NCBI GenBank assembly: GCA_033239005.1
Contig: BSQZ01000015.1
Coordinates: 8,443,001 to 8,507,000, forward strand
Direction: 5' to 3'
Origin: Lamellibrachia satsuma
Lineage: Eukaryota; Annelida; Polychaeta; Sabellida; Siboglinidae
Length of the DNA stretch: 64,000 nucleotides
The notes below the pieces were generated by a model that did no database searches, was not told the DNA's origin, and saw only the letters and a program-made list of their open reading frames with translations. Below, piece by piece: positions 24,356 to 37,500 of this stretch (positions are counted from its first letter, which is position 1; each line of letters starts with the position of its first letter). The position numbers and the translations under genes were made by a program.

Positions 24356-27300
24356 CAGTGTTCGTTAGAAACATAAAATTAATCAATAGTCATATGAAAT
24401 GTTAACTGGGCCTGATGTTCATAGTGTTCTGTCAATGGCTCCGGAATAGGCTAGCGAAAATGATCGACATCCTTTAGAGCTAATCACATGTTCTGTCTCG
24501 CAGTTGCATGCACTGGCACCACAGAGTATTTAATAACATCAATTACTCATTGCAATATGCCTGCATAGTGTCAATTGTAATTCGTATACTGCTGTGTCGT
24601 CCTTCAGAGGCCACCGGAACCTGTTCTATCCCACAATTTACATGCAGTGCACTGCCACAGTTTATTTCGTCACATCCATGACTCTTCGCATTATGCCTGG
24701 GTAGATTTTACCATTGTACAAAATGGTGCACCATTTACCAGTTCTGCAGCCTTTGATGTCCTTGATGAGCTGCAATCAGCTAGGTTTGGGTGGATCAGAA
24801 CTGTTGTGTGCTCTCGGTTGAGTTGCAGTGGTCTTAGAAGTACTGGGCCCTTGAGTGGGTGTTGGCCTAATAGGCGTAGCTATCTCCGGTCCGACTTTGC
24901 TTTGTTTAGCTAGTTTCTATCTTTGGTGGGCATAATTCTGGTACAGCTTCCATGGCAACATCTGTCAGTGCTCGAGCTGCAACAACTGGTGTCAGAGGTG
25001 GCATAGGGGTGTGCTCTTCTACAGCTTCTGTGATCACATTAGTTACATAGCAGTTGCAAAGTCAAGAGTCTTGGAATACGTATATGGTCAATGACTACAT
25101 ATCTGCCACTAACAGCATTCTGGACAGATACTGCTTTTCTGTACGCCACATTAAGAATTTCGGCGACTTGCCACATTGTCACTGGTCTGCCTACATGCTC
25201 ATCCACATCCTCTCATCCACATCCTCAATGCATCATTTCCAAACGGTCCGAAAAAGGCCCCATCCAAAGTCTGGAATCGGTGAGTCATGTGTGACGGAAG
25301 TGAGACCATATGACTACTCCAGCTTCCCGAGCCATATCAGTTGCAACCAAATTCTTTGTGTGGTCACGTGGCTATCGAGTATGAGCACAACAGTTGGTTT
25401 AGCAAAATCTACGAAATGTCAAAGCCAAGTAACAAACCCCTCATTGGACATCCAGCCTTTGCCCCCGGAGCTCCAACATTTGTCAACTCTATTTTCATCC
25501 TCTTCCGTTTATGTATGACCTTTGGCACTAAATTTATGTAAACCCTTAAAATAAAGTCTTTGTTAGTCCGAAACAATGTAAATTTGCCTGTGACCAAATG
25601 TGTTATGTTACAAGTTCCCTCGATTGGACCACTTAGCAACTTCCTTTATTTGCATTATTATAATTGCTCCCTTGTCTAATATTACTTTATGGTAATCAAG
25701 AAACTGTGTTGGAATAATTACACACATCTAATGATGGCATACCCTTATGTGAGTCACTGGTCCAATTGTGGCAACTGCAGTGGTCCAATCGTGGACTTTC
25801 ACGTGTTAAAAATATTGCGTTGTCATCACAAGCAGATGACATCAACTTTAAAATTCTTATTATCACCACATACGTTGGGCTCCTATACTCTTGGTGGACC
25901 ACATTTTCACCTGTAAATATGACCAACGGTGCTGTACTCATGACTGATCACAGCCTGATTATTATGTCGGGGACATAGAAAACATACTTTTGGTGATAAA
26001 TATTTAAAAAGTACTGCTATTTCGTCGAAACTTACCGTGTCATCCGAAATGCCACTGATTAATGACATAATCGATAGAGGATGCCACAGTATACAGTAAT
26101 ATGGAATATTTAGCACTGGTCCGATTGAGGAACTGGGCCAATCCCAGCAACTCTCCCCTACATAGCCATGGTATAAGCCATAGCTTAAAACATTGTTGTT
26201 TGTTTATTTTTTTACTGTGGCCTCTGAGGTTATTTAGATTAATGTTAAAAAACTTATCTGGGTTTATGTTCTCCTTCCCAGTTAATAACTTAAAAGTCTC
26301 AATTAAATTTCCTCGTAATCTCCACTCTTCTAGTCTATATATAGTTTTAGTCATGTTAATCTTTCCTCATATGTAAATTCCTTGAATCCTATTACCAGTT
26401 TTGTTGCCCTATGTTGCACATTCTCAAGCATGAAAACATATTTAGCATAAGGTGACCTGTACACAATATTTTAGACGTGGTATAATATATGCGTTATAAA
26501 CAATGTTGAATGTTTCTCTGTCAAAGTGAATAAATGCGCTCTTTACTGAACGCAAAACCACCATAGCTTGTTTGGATGCAGCAACAACTTGTTTCTCACA
26601 TTTCAAATTATTTGACATCCATTAAAACCATATTATTATTTTCGGTTGTCATGGTGTATTTGAATTTTGGATTGTGTTTGCCTATTTCCTTTTACATTTA
26701 CTTGTTTTGAACGTTAGGCACCATTTATTACTCCACTCATTTAAATTATCTAAATCAGCATATCAGATTTCACAGTCAAATTTGTTGTTAATGTTCTGAA
26801 TAATTTGGTGTCATCAGCAAACTTCTTTTTTGGGACTTTGTTAAATGCTTTTTGAAAATCCCAAAAAAGTAACATCAACACTATGTCCCTGATCCACATC
26901 TTCTGTCCAACTTTCAAATGTTTCTAAAAAAATTGTTAGACAAGAACGACAATTTATAAAACCGTGTTGATATGGGATATTTAAATTGTTTTCTAATAAA
27001 TATTTTAACATTGCATCCATCACACAAGATTCCTTCAGTCTGCTGGCAAGACAAGATAAACTCACTGTTCTATGATTACTAGCCATAGACCAGGATCCTT
27101 TCTTATAAATTGGAGAAATGTTTGCTATTTTCCAATCTAATGGTACTACGCCACTAGATAATGATTCAGTGAATATTAAAAACAACGGTTTAGCTAAAGT
27201 TTCAACACAATCCTTCAATATCTTTGGATGCATACCATCTGGACCACAAGCCTTGTCTTCTTTTAACTTCTGTAGCTTTATAAATACTCAGTAAATGTGA

Positions 27301-28611
27301 TCTCATTTAAAACCTTGTTTTCTGGAACTTTGTTTTCAAATTCTGGTAAAATATTATCACCATCATCTTCCATTGTAAATACTAATTCAAAGAATGTCCC
27401 TAGAGCATCTGCTATTTCCTGGTCATTTGTTGTGGTTTCACCATCCTCCTTACTTAAATGTGGTATAACTGGTTTTACCTTTTGCTTACTTCTTACGTAG
27501 CTGTAGAAAAGTTTTGGTTTGTCTTTAAATTCTCTTCAAAAGCTTTTTTTCACACTCCCTTTGTGTTCTTTCATACCTTTTCCAAAGTTGAATCTGTTTT
27601 TTTTACTAATCTACAAATTCTTTTAGTTTTCCAATGGGCTTTAGGATTTGGCTTCTTCCTTTCTCATAAAGTCTCGTTTACCCCTTTTGTTTCCATTTCT
27701 TCTTCCCACTTAACATTATGAAAGGCTGCATTCATTGCTACCATATTTGCTTTCTAGTAACCACACCTTTTCCCACCATATGCTCTTGTATCTATAGCTG
27801 AATAGGTCATGAATGTCCACAGTCCAACATGATCACTTTTCCCCAGTGGAGCAATAGATTTTAGGTTCTCAATCATATAGTCCTCGTTTGTGAAAATTAA
27901 ATCTAACATTGATGGTTCATTTCTTTTCCTAAATCTAGTGTTAATCAACATGTTGTTTCATGAATAAATCCTGTGTTGTATAAAAAAAATTGCTGTAAGT
28001 GAGTCATCACTACCTTTCAGCAAACAGCTCTTCCAGTCAATTTCAGGAAAAATGAAGTCCTCTAAAAAAACGATAAATGAGATATATCATGTTTCTCAAC
28101 TGCTTTGTTCATTAAACTAATAAGCAACTTAATATTTTGTTCAGTTGCACTCATACCGTTCTCAATATAGAGAATAACTCCTCATCTCTGTATGGAGTAA
28201 AACCTTCCAGATTAATATCACCTTCACTTTTACCTTCATTACAGGATTATGTAATACCAATAACTTTAGGCTTCAGTACTGATACTACCTCTCTAAATTC
28301 ATCCATTTTATTATTTAAACTCTGTGCATTTGCATAATAACAATCAAATAAATAATCCTTTGTGCCTAGAACTGAAATGCAGTGTGCTTTTTTGTGCTAG
28401 TGCTTATGCTTTCTTTTTGTTCATTTTGCTGAGTGCTTACAGCCTCTCCCCATTCGGGGGTAACAGCACTTGAGCTCCTGTCACCTTCCCTTTCTGAGTC
28501 TGATTTACTTTTTTCTGGACACCACTCACCTCCTTTTGTCCCTTAGTTCTATCCCTGCTCTTAACTATTTTCCCATCTCTAATCATAATATCTGCTGTCA
28601 CCGCTGTTATC

Positions 28612-29712
28612 AAGTGAGACAAGTGGACAAGTTATTGTCCACCTCAAAGCGTTGTTCTCAAGATATGGCATTCCTATCACACTGATGTCGGATGGAGGTC
28701 CACAATTCTCCAGTGCCGAGTTTCAAAGATTTGCAGAGGAATGGGGCTTTGATCACAAAATGTCCAGCCCATACTACCCTCAGTCCAACAGGCTTGCAGA
28801 GAATGGCGTCAAGGTGATCCAGTGCCTTTTGACAAAGCTGCAGAGAAAGGAGAGGATCCTTATCTAGTGATGCTAGCATACAGAGATGCACCCTTGGACA
28901 AAGGTAAATCACCAACATAACTGTTGCTCGGACGGAAACTTAGAACACAGTTGCCTTCCGCAAAGTTCCAGAAGAGAAGAACAAGACGCAATGACAGAGG
29001 TAAACCATTGCCCGAGCTTCACCTCAGCTCGACTGTGTGGGTGAAATCACACAATACACATCAAGGACAGTGGCCTGTCAAAGCAAGAGTCAGGTCCATG
29101 GTCATATGATGTCGAATTGGAGGGTGGAAGTGTAATGCGCCAAAATCGCCAACACCTGCTACTCAGCAGGTAATCATACCAGACATCCATGGACAATGGG
29201 CTAACACTGAGGCCGCCAACACTGATGGCTGCCAGCCAAAATGTGAGTACACCCAGTACACAGTCATCCGCTGTGTTGCACACAAGTCCAACAAGTGAGA
29301 GTACACCCAGGAGTGAATCGCAAGAAAAGGCTGTACACAGATATCTGGAGAGAGCAAGAATGCCTCCGAAAAGATTAAATCTATAATTAGTAACACTGAC
29401 ACATTACAGGGCAGAATAATCCCTTGCCAGTGGTTGGAATATAAGCAGTCTACTTGTGTTCCATAGATTAGGTATCAGATACCAGGATGTTTGTTAAATT
29501 ATAGTTACTTATATTTACATATGTTCCTTATAGATTAGCTACATGGACATTAGATCAATGGACACTTAGTAGGTGGAAAGTGTTCAAGTTACACTTAAGT
29601 TGAAAAGGGATATGTGTTGATATTAATGTCTTACATCCGATCTGGAGCACCATACTGTGTAAACATCCGGTGACCTTTTGGTCTAAATAAAGCTACATCA
29701 GCTGTCACTTGT
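28612..29712 (+). mobile_element. Gypsy-type LTR retrotransposon, 3' part (integrase end plus LTR-like sequence)
   Basis: The plus strand encodes an integrase core segment: KALFSRYGIPITLMSDGGPQ, FQRFAEEWGFDHKMSSPYYP and QSNRLAENGVKVIQCLL. This includes the second catalytic Asp (SDGG) and the Glu (AENG); the first Asp is missing. A stop at 28865 is followed by AYRDAPLDKGKSPT and LLGRKLRTQLPSAKF, the usual C-terminal phrases. Sequence from about 29390 to 29712 looks like 3' LTR (AATAAAGC near 29685). Everything upstream of the integrase is absent. It interrupts the minus-strand L2-like LINE between its ORF1 and endonuclease parts. Confidence 0.7.
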
Positions 29713-30000
29713 ACTCGAGCACACTGGTTGTCAATTTACTTTTATGATAGAACTAATCATAACACTTTCTACTTTCATTAGTCTTTCGTTCATATCTGAC
29801 TGTTTAATCCTAACATCATTGAAAAATCTTAATGTTATCCCTACCATTGGATGGCATTTACTGCAAAAGTACATCAAATTATCATTCTTTGAGTTCACTA
29901 CTGCTTTGTACTCTGATTCTGTAACTTTGGGTTTAAGCATTTGCTGGTCCATAGACCACACCACTGGCACCCCCACTTGCACCCCATGGCATGGTATTTT

Positions 30001-31481
30001 TCTCCTACCTCGGATTCACATATAGAAAAAAAGTTTGTCATCTGCCTCACCTTTTGCTTGCATTATTTCCTCTAGTGCTGTATGTGCTCATTTTCAGAAA
30101 CGGGCATTTTGGTGCTTGTGCAGTGAAAGGATCCGATTTGTCATTCCCAGGATGCAGGAAACATGCACCCCTGAAAAAGCCTAATTAGTAAAAGAATAGA
30201 CGGGAAGTGCACACTAGCAAACAATTGCCTTGCCTTTCAAGCAAGACAATTGCCTTGCCTTTGGATATTTTGATAAGTATGCACAAGATTAAGGTGCAGA
30301 GGTACCAACTTTACTGCTTTGGTGGTGGAACTTCAGCATATTTTTCAATATTTAAACAATCTACCGCTCCACCTGCTTCAAACCAAAATTTACCACCAAA
30401 ACGCAATTGCATAGTTAAACAAATTATTTACGAATTTCCAGTCTAAATATACCGTCAAACCACAATTCCACAAAGTAAATGCAATGTAATGTACACCAGA
30501 ATTAAGTAAACGAACCATAAAATAAAGAATTTAATCTTCCACTAGGAAGGGAAACCCCTTGGCACACTCCACCTATGCGACCGCGGCGCGAGTCCCATGG
30601 CACGACATCTTCCTGCCAACAATCATAGCAAGCAGCAGATCTACTGCCTTTGTGCAATGTTACTTGGCACATTGAAGACGTTAAGTTTTCTTCTTCCTTT
30701 CCGCCACCTGATTGTCTCTGAGATGAACAAAATCAGGCATTTGGCATAAGCATGAATGTGCAATTACAGGCAGAAAAGAAACGATTATGTAAAAAAAATC
30801 AAAGTTTATTTCTACCTGATACAGTGTTTGTAATTATAGGAAATGGAACATTTGTGTAGAGATCATGCCTAGTTAAATGCAGACTGTCAGGAATCCACTG
30901 GCCAAGTCCTCTGTCTGGAAAGGTGTCTGGACATACATTCCTAAATGATTTAAATGACTGGCATCATGCCATGACAGGTTGAACACAGTTAACACAGTGA
31001 GTACAAACAGCAATGACAAATACATTTTTTTTTTAGAAAATAGAAAGTTGTTCCCTGAACAAACTAACAGTTAAATTAGACAATCTATTATAATGGAACC
31101 AGTTAAAAAACCAGAATGATTGACATAATAGGTCATCTATTTTCATTTCACCATAAACTGAGGGGGGTTTTGTCCATATTTATATTAAAGGGAGGGGGTT
31201 GTGTCCAGAGGGGGTTTTGTCCAGAGGGAGTTATGTCCGGAAATCGTTTTGCAGGCAGCATGCACAAAGGGTTCTAGCATAATGGCTGCATAAATATCTA
31301 GTGTGATTAGCAGGCCCTGGCTCTTGACTAAATGATTAGCAGCTAGACCGGGAAGGGGGGGTCGGAAACCTGCAGCATGATATTTCCTGTGGCATGCAGA
31401 CAACAAAAATGTGCATAATCCAGCCCACACACAATAGATATTGTTAACAAATAAATGTAATTACACATTTTTTTGTTTTAG
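30001..31481. other. Region upstream of CFAP57
   Basis: No gene recognised. A short duplicate (ACAATTGCCTTGCCTTT at 30221 and 30246) and GGGGGTTTTGTCC-type repeats at 31164-31235 are visible. A GC-rich patch (GCGACCGCGGCGCGAGTCCC) lies near 30576. ATACAGTGTTTGT...AGGAAA.GAAC at about 30820-30848 resembles the CFAP57 5' UTR at 31490-31519. The CFAP57 promoter and non-coding first exon probably lie here but cannot be placed. Confidence 0.4.
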
Positions 31482-31527
31482 GCATCTAATACAGTGTTTG
31501 TGGAGTGACAGGAAACGAACAGCCAAG

Positions 31528-34500
31528 ATGTCTATTGCCATTGCACAGCCGCGCCACATCTTTGGCCTGCGCAGTTCCATAGCAGGCAACATTGCCTTCC
31601 ATGATGAGCAGACCATTGTCTACCCATCTGGCGCCAACTGTATTCTCTATAATACAGATGCCAAAAGCCAGAGGTTTATCCCTGGCTCAGAGAAAAGTGA
31701 AGGAATGACAGCCATGGTAGTCAGTCCCAATCGACGCTACATTGCGATTGCTGAGAAGGGGGAAAAAGCGACAATCACAATCTATGACTTGCACTCTCTG
31801 CGCAAACGGAAGATCCTCAGTTCACCTGACATACAGTCAACTGAGTTTGTGAGTTTGGCCTTCTCTCCTGATTCAAAGTACCTGGTTGCTCAAGGAGGAA
31901 AACCTGACTGGACACTTCTCTACTGGACCTGGGAGAAGTCCAAAGTGATGGCATCAACCAAGACCACCAATCCACAGACCATCTACCAGGTACTGCATGT
32001 TTGTGGAAACATTATGAATATGTGCATATATTCACATGTCCAGTGCATATCAGTTATTCAATCATGTTTTTGGTCTATTTCGGTGACCATAATTCCAGTT
32101 TTCTTCAATTTGTATATCCTGTTCAAAATGTCATTGCCCAAATCTTTTTGTAAAATTTATGTCTTTCTCCAGCTATTCTACCCTGCCTACTTTTAAGACA
32201 TCTGTGATATTCTTCTGTCATCTTTGTCATGGTTTCCCTGCCACTGTTCCCTCCAGTATCATCTTTTCCCTGCCACTATTCCCTCCAGTATCATCTTTTC
32301 CCTGCCACTATTCCCTCCAGTATCATCTTTTCCCTGCCACTATTCCCTCCAGTATCATCTTTTCCCTGCCACTATTCCCTCCAGTATCATCTTTTCCAAT
32401 CCATCATGTCTCCTAATGTGGTCAAAATATTGCAATTTTTGACACTTGAAAAAATTGCACAACCAGTTTTGCATTACTTGTAGTCTGCTCAGTGCTGATA
32501 CAATTCTCTAGTATAACAATATATTAAATTTTAAGTGTGTCATGCAATTGCTGTTTACGATGTCAAGCTGCCATGATGCTTAATTAGATTAATATGTTTT
32601 GCAGGTTGCCTTCAACCCACAGGACAACACACAACTGTGCGTTGTTGGCAATGGCGTCTTCAAGTTGTTTCGCTATAGCGAAGGCAACCTGAAGCAGTTT
32701 GCTATACAAAAGACGGAGGGACAGAAGAACTATTTGTGTGAAACATGGGTCTCAGACGAACGCGTTGTTGTCGGCACTGACACTGGGCGAATGCTGCTCT
32801 TTGAGTCGGGTGAACTGAAACATGAATTCAACTTGTCTGGTATGCCTCACCCAAGCCTTGAGAGTGACAGGTGAGTGACTCAGTCAGCCCATCACTGTCA
32901 GCCCATTTTTGAAATTCAATGGCCGATTTTCCCTGTTTTTTATGTATCTATACATATGTATATACGTTTGTATGTACATACATATTAATATCTCATAATA
33001 GATTTCCAGTTCTGTATACAATTTGGGTATGGTTTCTGTCGCAATAGATTGGGCAGTGCTGCAGGTACACACTCTCTTTCCTCTGGACCACCACACATCA
33101 CAGCCTTGGTTGCCTATTCCAAGGGTTTTGCCTGTGCTGTCGGGCGTGGAACTGTGCATCTCTATGAGAAATCAGATGACAAAGAATTCTTCAAGAAAGT
33201 TCGCGAGATCAAGGTAAGCATATCCTGACGTTTTAGCAGGGTTCACTACGTATTTTTGTTTATATATTTTTAGATTTAGTGAAACCTCTATAATGGCCAT
33301 CTTCGATTTCCAAAATGATGTCTGTTGCAAACCTTTGACTCACAATAAAATTGACTGACCTCAAATCATTCTAGAGACATAATGTTGACAGAAGAACATA
33401 TAATCTTCAGAATAAGCAATTGAATGGTGAAATTTATAACATAACTATCCCAGTTGCATGGGAGAAAAGACAAGAGCATATGAACGGACGAATGAATGAT
33501 ATTTACACTTTCACATGACGTACCTTAATTATTATATGGTTAGTTTTAATGCTAAAATAAAATGGGTGCAAATTCATATTTTTTTACAAGTAAGGAATTT
33601 CATATTTAAATTTAAATATGCAATGTAGTGCAGCATGTAAAGTAATCTAGAACATTAATGCATTCAGTATATCAGGCAACATTCACCAATTTTGTAAAGT
33701 AGTTATTGAGGCGTGTCTTCATATATACTATACCGGTACGCTGCAGTTCAATGTTGAAAGAAACGTTGTATTGCATAGATCCCACAGGATCCAAACAGCT
33801 CAGATCCTGCGAGGGCCGAGAATCAGATGATAACATGCCTGGCTGTGAGTCCATCAGAGGAGAATCTTGTGTGTACTACAGATGTCAACCAGATGTACAT
33901 GATTCCACTCTCTAGTGCCGACCTCAGCAAGGTCAGTGTACATGATTCCACTCAGAAGGAACAGCTTCTTATACAAATAAATCCATACAAAGTGTAGACT
34001 CAAAGCAGTAGTACACATTTTCCCCAAGATACACCAATTGGAGAGGACTCCTACAGTTTGAACCAAGTGAGCAGTCATAGAGAGAGACTTGTATATACAT
34101 TATGTATACATAGGGTCACCATGCATTTATGAAGTGCTAAATACTCTAATTGTACCATTTGGCTATATTTATGAAGACATAGTTTAGAATATATGTGACA
34201 TACTTATTAAGATTGATTATGATTGTAGGGTGATCAGGCGACCTTTGAAACCCTCTCCCAAATGTTCCACTCGAGCCAAGTGACTGGACTGGACATCTGT
34301 ATCCGCAAACCAGTCGTTGCGACCTGCTCCATGGACAGATCCATTCGAATCTGGAACTTTGAGTCATGGTATTATCACTAGAGATTGTATCATCTGGAAA
34401 GCTATGCCTGAGCAGTTTAAATGCAGTATCACAATATTTTATCCTGTTACTCAATTTTTATTTTATATTTTACTTTACAACAATAAAGATGGCAGATTAT

Positions 34501-37500
34501 TATACATAATTCTTATATAACGCAATATCCAGTCCTTATGACCACTCTAAAATTTTTACACTTTATCCTCAGTCAGACCTGCTCATTCGAACAACAGCTC
34601 AACCTATCTGGAAGAATTCAGCCATGCTGCAATTACTGCATGAAGACTGTTTGTTCACTTATATCCACCACTGTCTATATTGCCAAAGCTTCGGACTTGG
34701 CATGCATGTTTGCATGCATGTGTGCGTGCATGTGTCCCCTGCTGTCAGAAGAGGCAAAGAGATGCCTGGCATATGAACAAAATATGCATTTATTAAGAAA
34801 TAATAATCTGTATGTACATTGACATTGATGTAATATTCCTGGTCTACGAGATGTGACTTTATTCATTTGAAATTTGTAAAGACTCACCAAAAGTTTGTGA
34901 GACGTGGATTAAAAAAGAAAACATTACTGCTTCATATATTATGTTACTTTATTTACTTTGTACAGCAATGTGGAGCTCTACAAGGAGTTTGCAGAGGAAG
35001 CCTACAGCATAGCTCTGCACCCCAGTGGTCTCTATATACTGGTTGGGTTCAGTGACAAACTGCGGCTGATGAATTTGCTCATAGATGACATCCGGACCTT
35101 CAAAGAGTTCCCAATACGAGGATGCCGCGAGGTGTGTCATTGCAACTATTCTTTGGCAGGTGTTAAGGTTACTCCAATACATTAAGAACTATTTAGAAAA
35201 AACACTGCAAATGTCGTATGATTTCATATATAATACACAATGTGCATATCATGTAATATTATAAGCCTGCATCCAAAATAGTTATCTACAAATTGTACAA
35301 ACTACAAGAGTATTGGACATTAATTGGTGTTTACTGTATCTGCATCATAAATTATATCTACATTTTTATTCTACTAATTCTCTATAATCCCTGCAATAAC
35401 CTTATCTGTATGTAGGTTGCCTATCTGTAATGGAACATATATATCCACAACGCAGAAATATGACGTTATTTAATTATTTCTTTAGTGGTTGTTTTACACA
35501 TTTATTGGTGTTGTAATTCATATGATATATGTAGTTTGTTCAGCATTAACCAACCCTGACTGTATTTTAATGAGTCATTTTAAAAAGTGCTTCTGCTCGT
35601 TATGCAGTGCTCCTTTAGCAATGGTGGCCATCTGTTTGCTGCTGTCCATGGCAACATCATCCAGATCTACTCGACTACGACCTTTGAGAACATTGCTAAC
35701 CTGAAAGGTCACAATGGTAAGGTTCGCTCAGTCGTGTGGAGTGCAGATGACAACAAGATCGTGTCCTGTGGTCTTGATGGCGCTGTTTATGAGTGGGACA
35801 CCATCAATGGAAAACGTATCGGTGAGAGTGTGCTCAAGTCTTGCAGTTACACCAGCGTGGCCATCACGCCTGATGGAAAGACAATGTTCGCTGTTGGCTC
35901 AGATAAGAAGCTTAAAGAGATTGCAGATTCACAGGTTGGTCTTTCTGTCAGTTAAATTTCTCTATATTTCTTTGCAATGATCTTTTTACTTTGTGCATTA
36001 TCCTGAGTAGTTTTGCTTTCTTTAAAATGTTTTCACCATTATTATTTAGCTTAAATTTTTATATGTATATGTCTGTTTACAAAATCTCCTCCTGTAAGAA
36101 ATTACAATACATTGTGTTTTTATTTCCACTTTTGTTTATTGTCTATAATTTGTAGTTTTAGATTGGCATGAAATCAGATAAGCATGTTTCTTCTGTAAAT
36201 GGTAGATGTTTTGAAACAAATTTCACACATATTTTAAAGATATTTTGAGGGTGCTTAATCCATGATTGCTGTGTGTCACTTTTTCCACTATTATGGTGTA
36301 ATTTCAAGAGTTACGTTCCAAGAAGCCATCAAGATATATTGACTGGCAGCACTAAGTACCAAGGCATAGATGGATATTTTGGTTATTACAAGTGTATGTT
36401 GTGTATCCTAAAATTTGGTAAACACAAACTACCAACTACCAAGTTATTTTGCCATAATGTTCACTATTGGATTACAGATGTATTCTGCTTTTAGCATCAC
36501 AGTCTTTAAGCCAAAGCAAATAGAATTTCCGAATGTGTTTTCGTTAAATATTTTTTATGTTGTGCTGTAGTCCTGTTCAAACATGTTGAATAATTTTTGT
36601 CTGATGATACTCCTAAATGTTTTGTTTGATATGAAGAGGTATTCCATACATGTACCTGAGTTGTGGTCATTTAAATTTTGCTTTTTTGCATGGTATCTAA
36701 ACAGCCACAATGGATTCAGTACCCTGATATTATCTTTAAAAACAGAAAAGTGTAAATTTTCCCTAGAAATGTCTTATTTAACTATGCATGGCATTTTGAC
36801 CTCTGCTATTCTGCAGTGTACCTCATTATTCTACAATTTAATCATATTATGTATATGCATTCCCAGAAATACAAGAGATCATGTAACAGACAAACCTGTA
36901 GATGGAGGGAAAAAAGTTTTTTCAAGCTGAATGTGTCACGAATCTACTAATGTGAGTTTCGTATAAAGATGATATTGTGGTGTCACATGTTTTAGATCCT
37001 GAGGAATGTTGAATCTGGAGACGTCACATTGACAACGGTTGCAATGTCACACTCGGGAAGAATGTTGTTTACGGGCACAAACACAGGCACACTGCGGGCA
37101 ATGAAGTTCCCTCTGACCCAGCCGGGGGAATGGACCGAGTACCAGGGCCATGCTAATGCAATCACCAAGGTGAGACATCATAGATACACAACAGAGGAAA
37201 TAATATTATGAAAACTCCCTTTTGACAAAATGCTGTAAAGAAATCAGATATAATAACTGTTTTGTATTTGGCAGGATGGGATACATCACAAGCATTATAC
37301 GCCTTACACAAAACTCTGTAAGTAACTAAAACAATGATTTGGTCAAAATAGATCATCATGAAAACAAAAAGGTCTGGGGCCCCCTAGATGTAACCTTATT
37401 CACTGGATTCCATTCAACAGAATCACTCCAGGCCAAAGTAATTTGATTCTGCAGCTGGTTCACACAAACGGTGCTTAATACAATGGGATAGGGAATGATT

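Larger units (their letters stand above)
22738..26158 (-). mobile_element. pogo/jerky-like DNA transposon, 3.4 kb, decayed
   Basis: The termini are inverted: GGGGAGAGTTGCCGGGGTTG at 22738 and, at the right, CCAATCCCAGCAACTCTCCCC. TA flanks both ends (22736-22737 and 26159-26160), the pogo/Tc1 target. Minus-strand transposase remnants include VPKVIHKRKRMKIELTNVGA, PGAKAGC, VDFAKPTVVLILDSHVTTQR and WQVAEILNVAYRKAVSVQNA. These match the DDE region of pogo (jerky/Tigger) transposases but are broken by stops and shifts. TCGATTGGACCA-type motifs recur near both ends. The element lies inside an L2-like LINE and itself contains a plus-strand LINE (23318-24355). Confidence 0.78.
22495..30000 (-). mobile_element. 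L2/CR1-like LINE, minus strand, split by a pogo element and a Gypsy fragment
   Basis: Minus-strand pieces occur in LINE order. An ORF1 PHD-like segment lies at about 29982-29731 (VTESEYKAVVNSKNDNLMYF, CSKCHP). The endonuclease start is near 28340-28230 (YYANAQSLNNKMDEFREVVS, KPKVIGIT) and its C-terminus at 27951-27754 (PSMLDLIFTNEDYMIENLKS, PLGKSDHVGLW). Reverse transcriptase is at 27233-26790 (LDWKIANISPIYKKGS, FADDTKLF). The tail begins at 26354-26163 (EERRLRGNLIETFKLLTG) and resumes across the pogo insertion at 22735-22549 (SPRRRFFSQRVVGVWNSLPD). RT motif A (KAFNKVP) is joined directly to KKKFADD, so the middle of the palm is deleted. Stops are scattered throughout and the copy is dead. 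A (TCCATG)-type tail ends it near 22495. Confidence 0.82.

Noticed and set aside
32159..32483. Plus-strand ORFs of [20 protein letters not shown] repeats
   Set aside because: A 32-bp intronic minisatellite is open in three frames; it lies between two verified CFAP57 exons and is spliced out.
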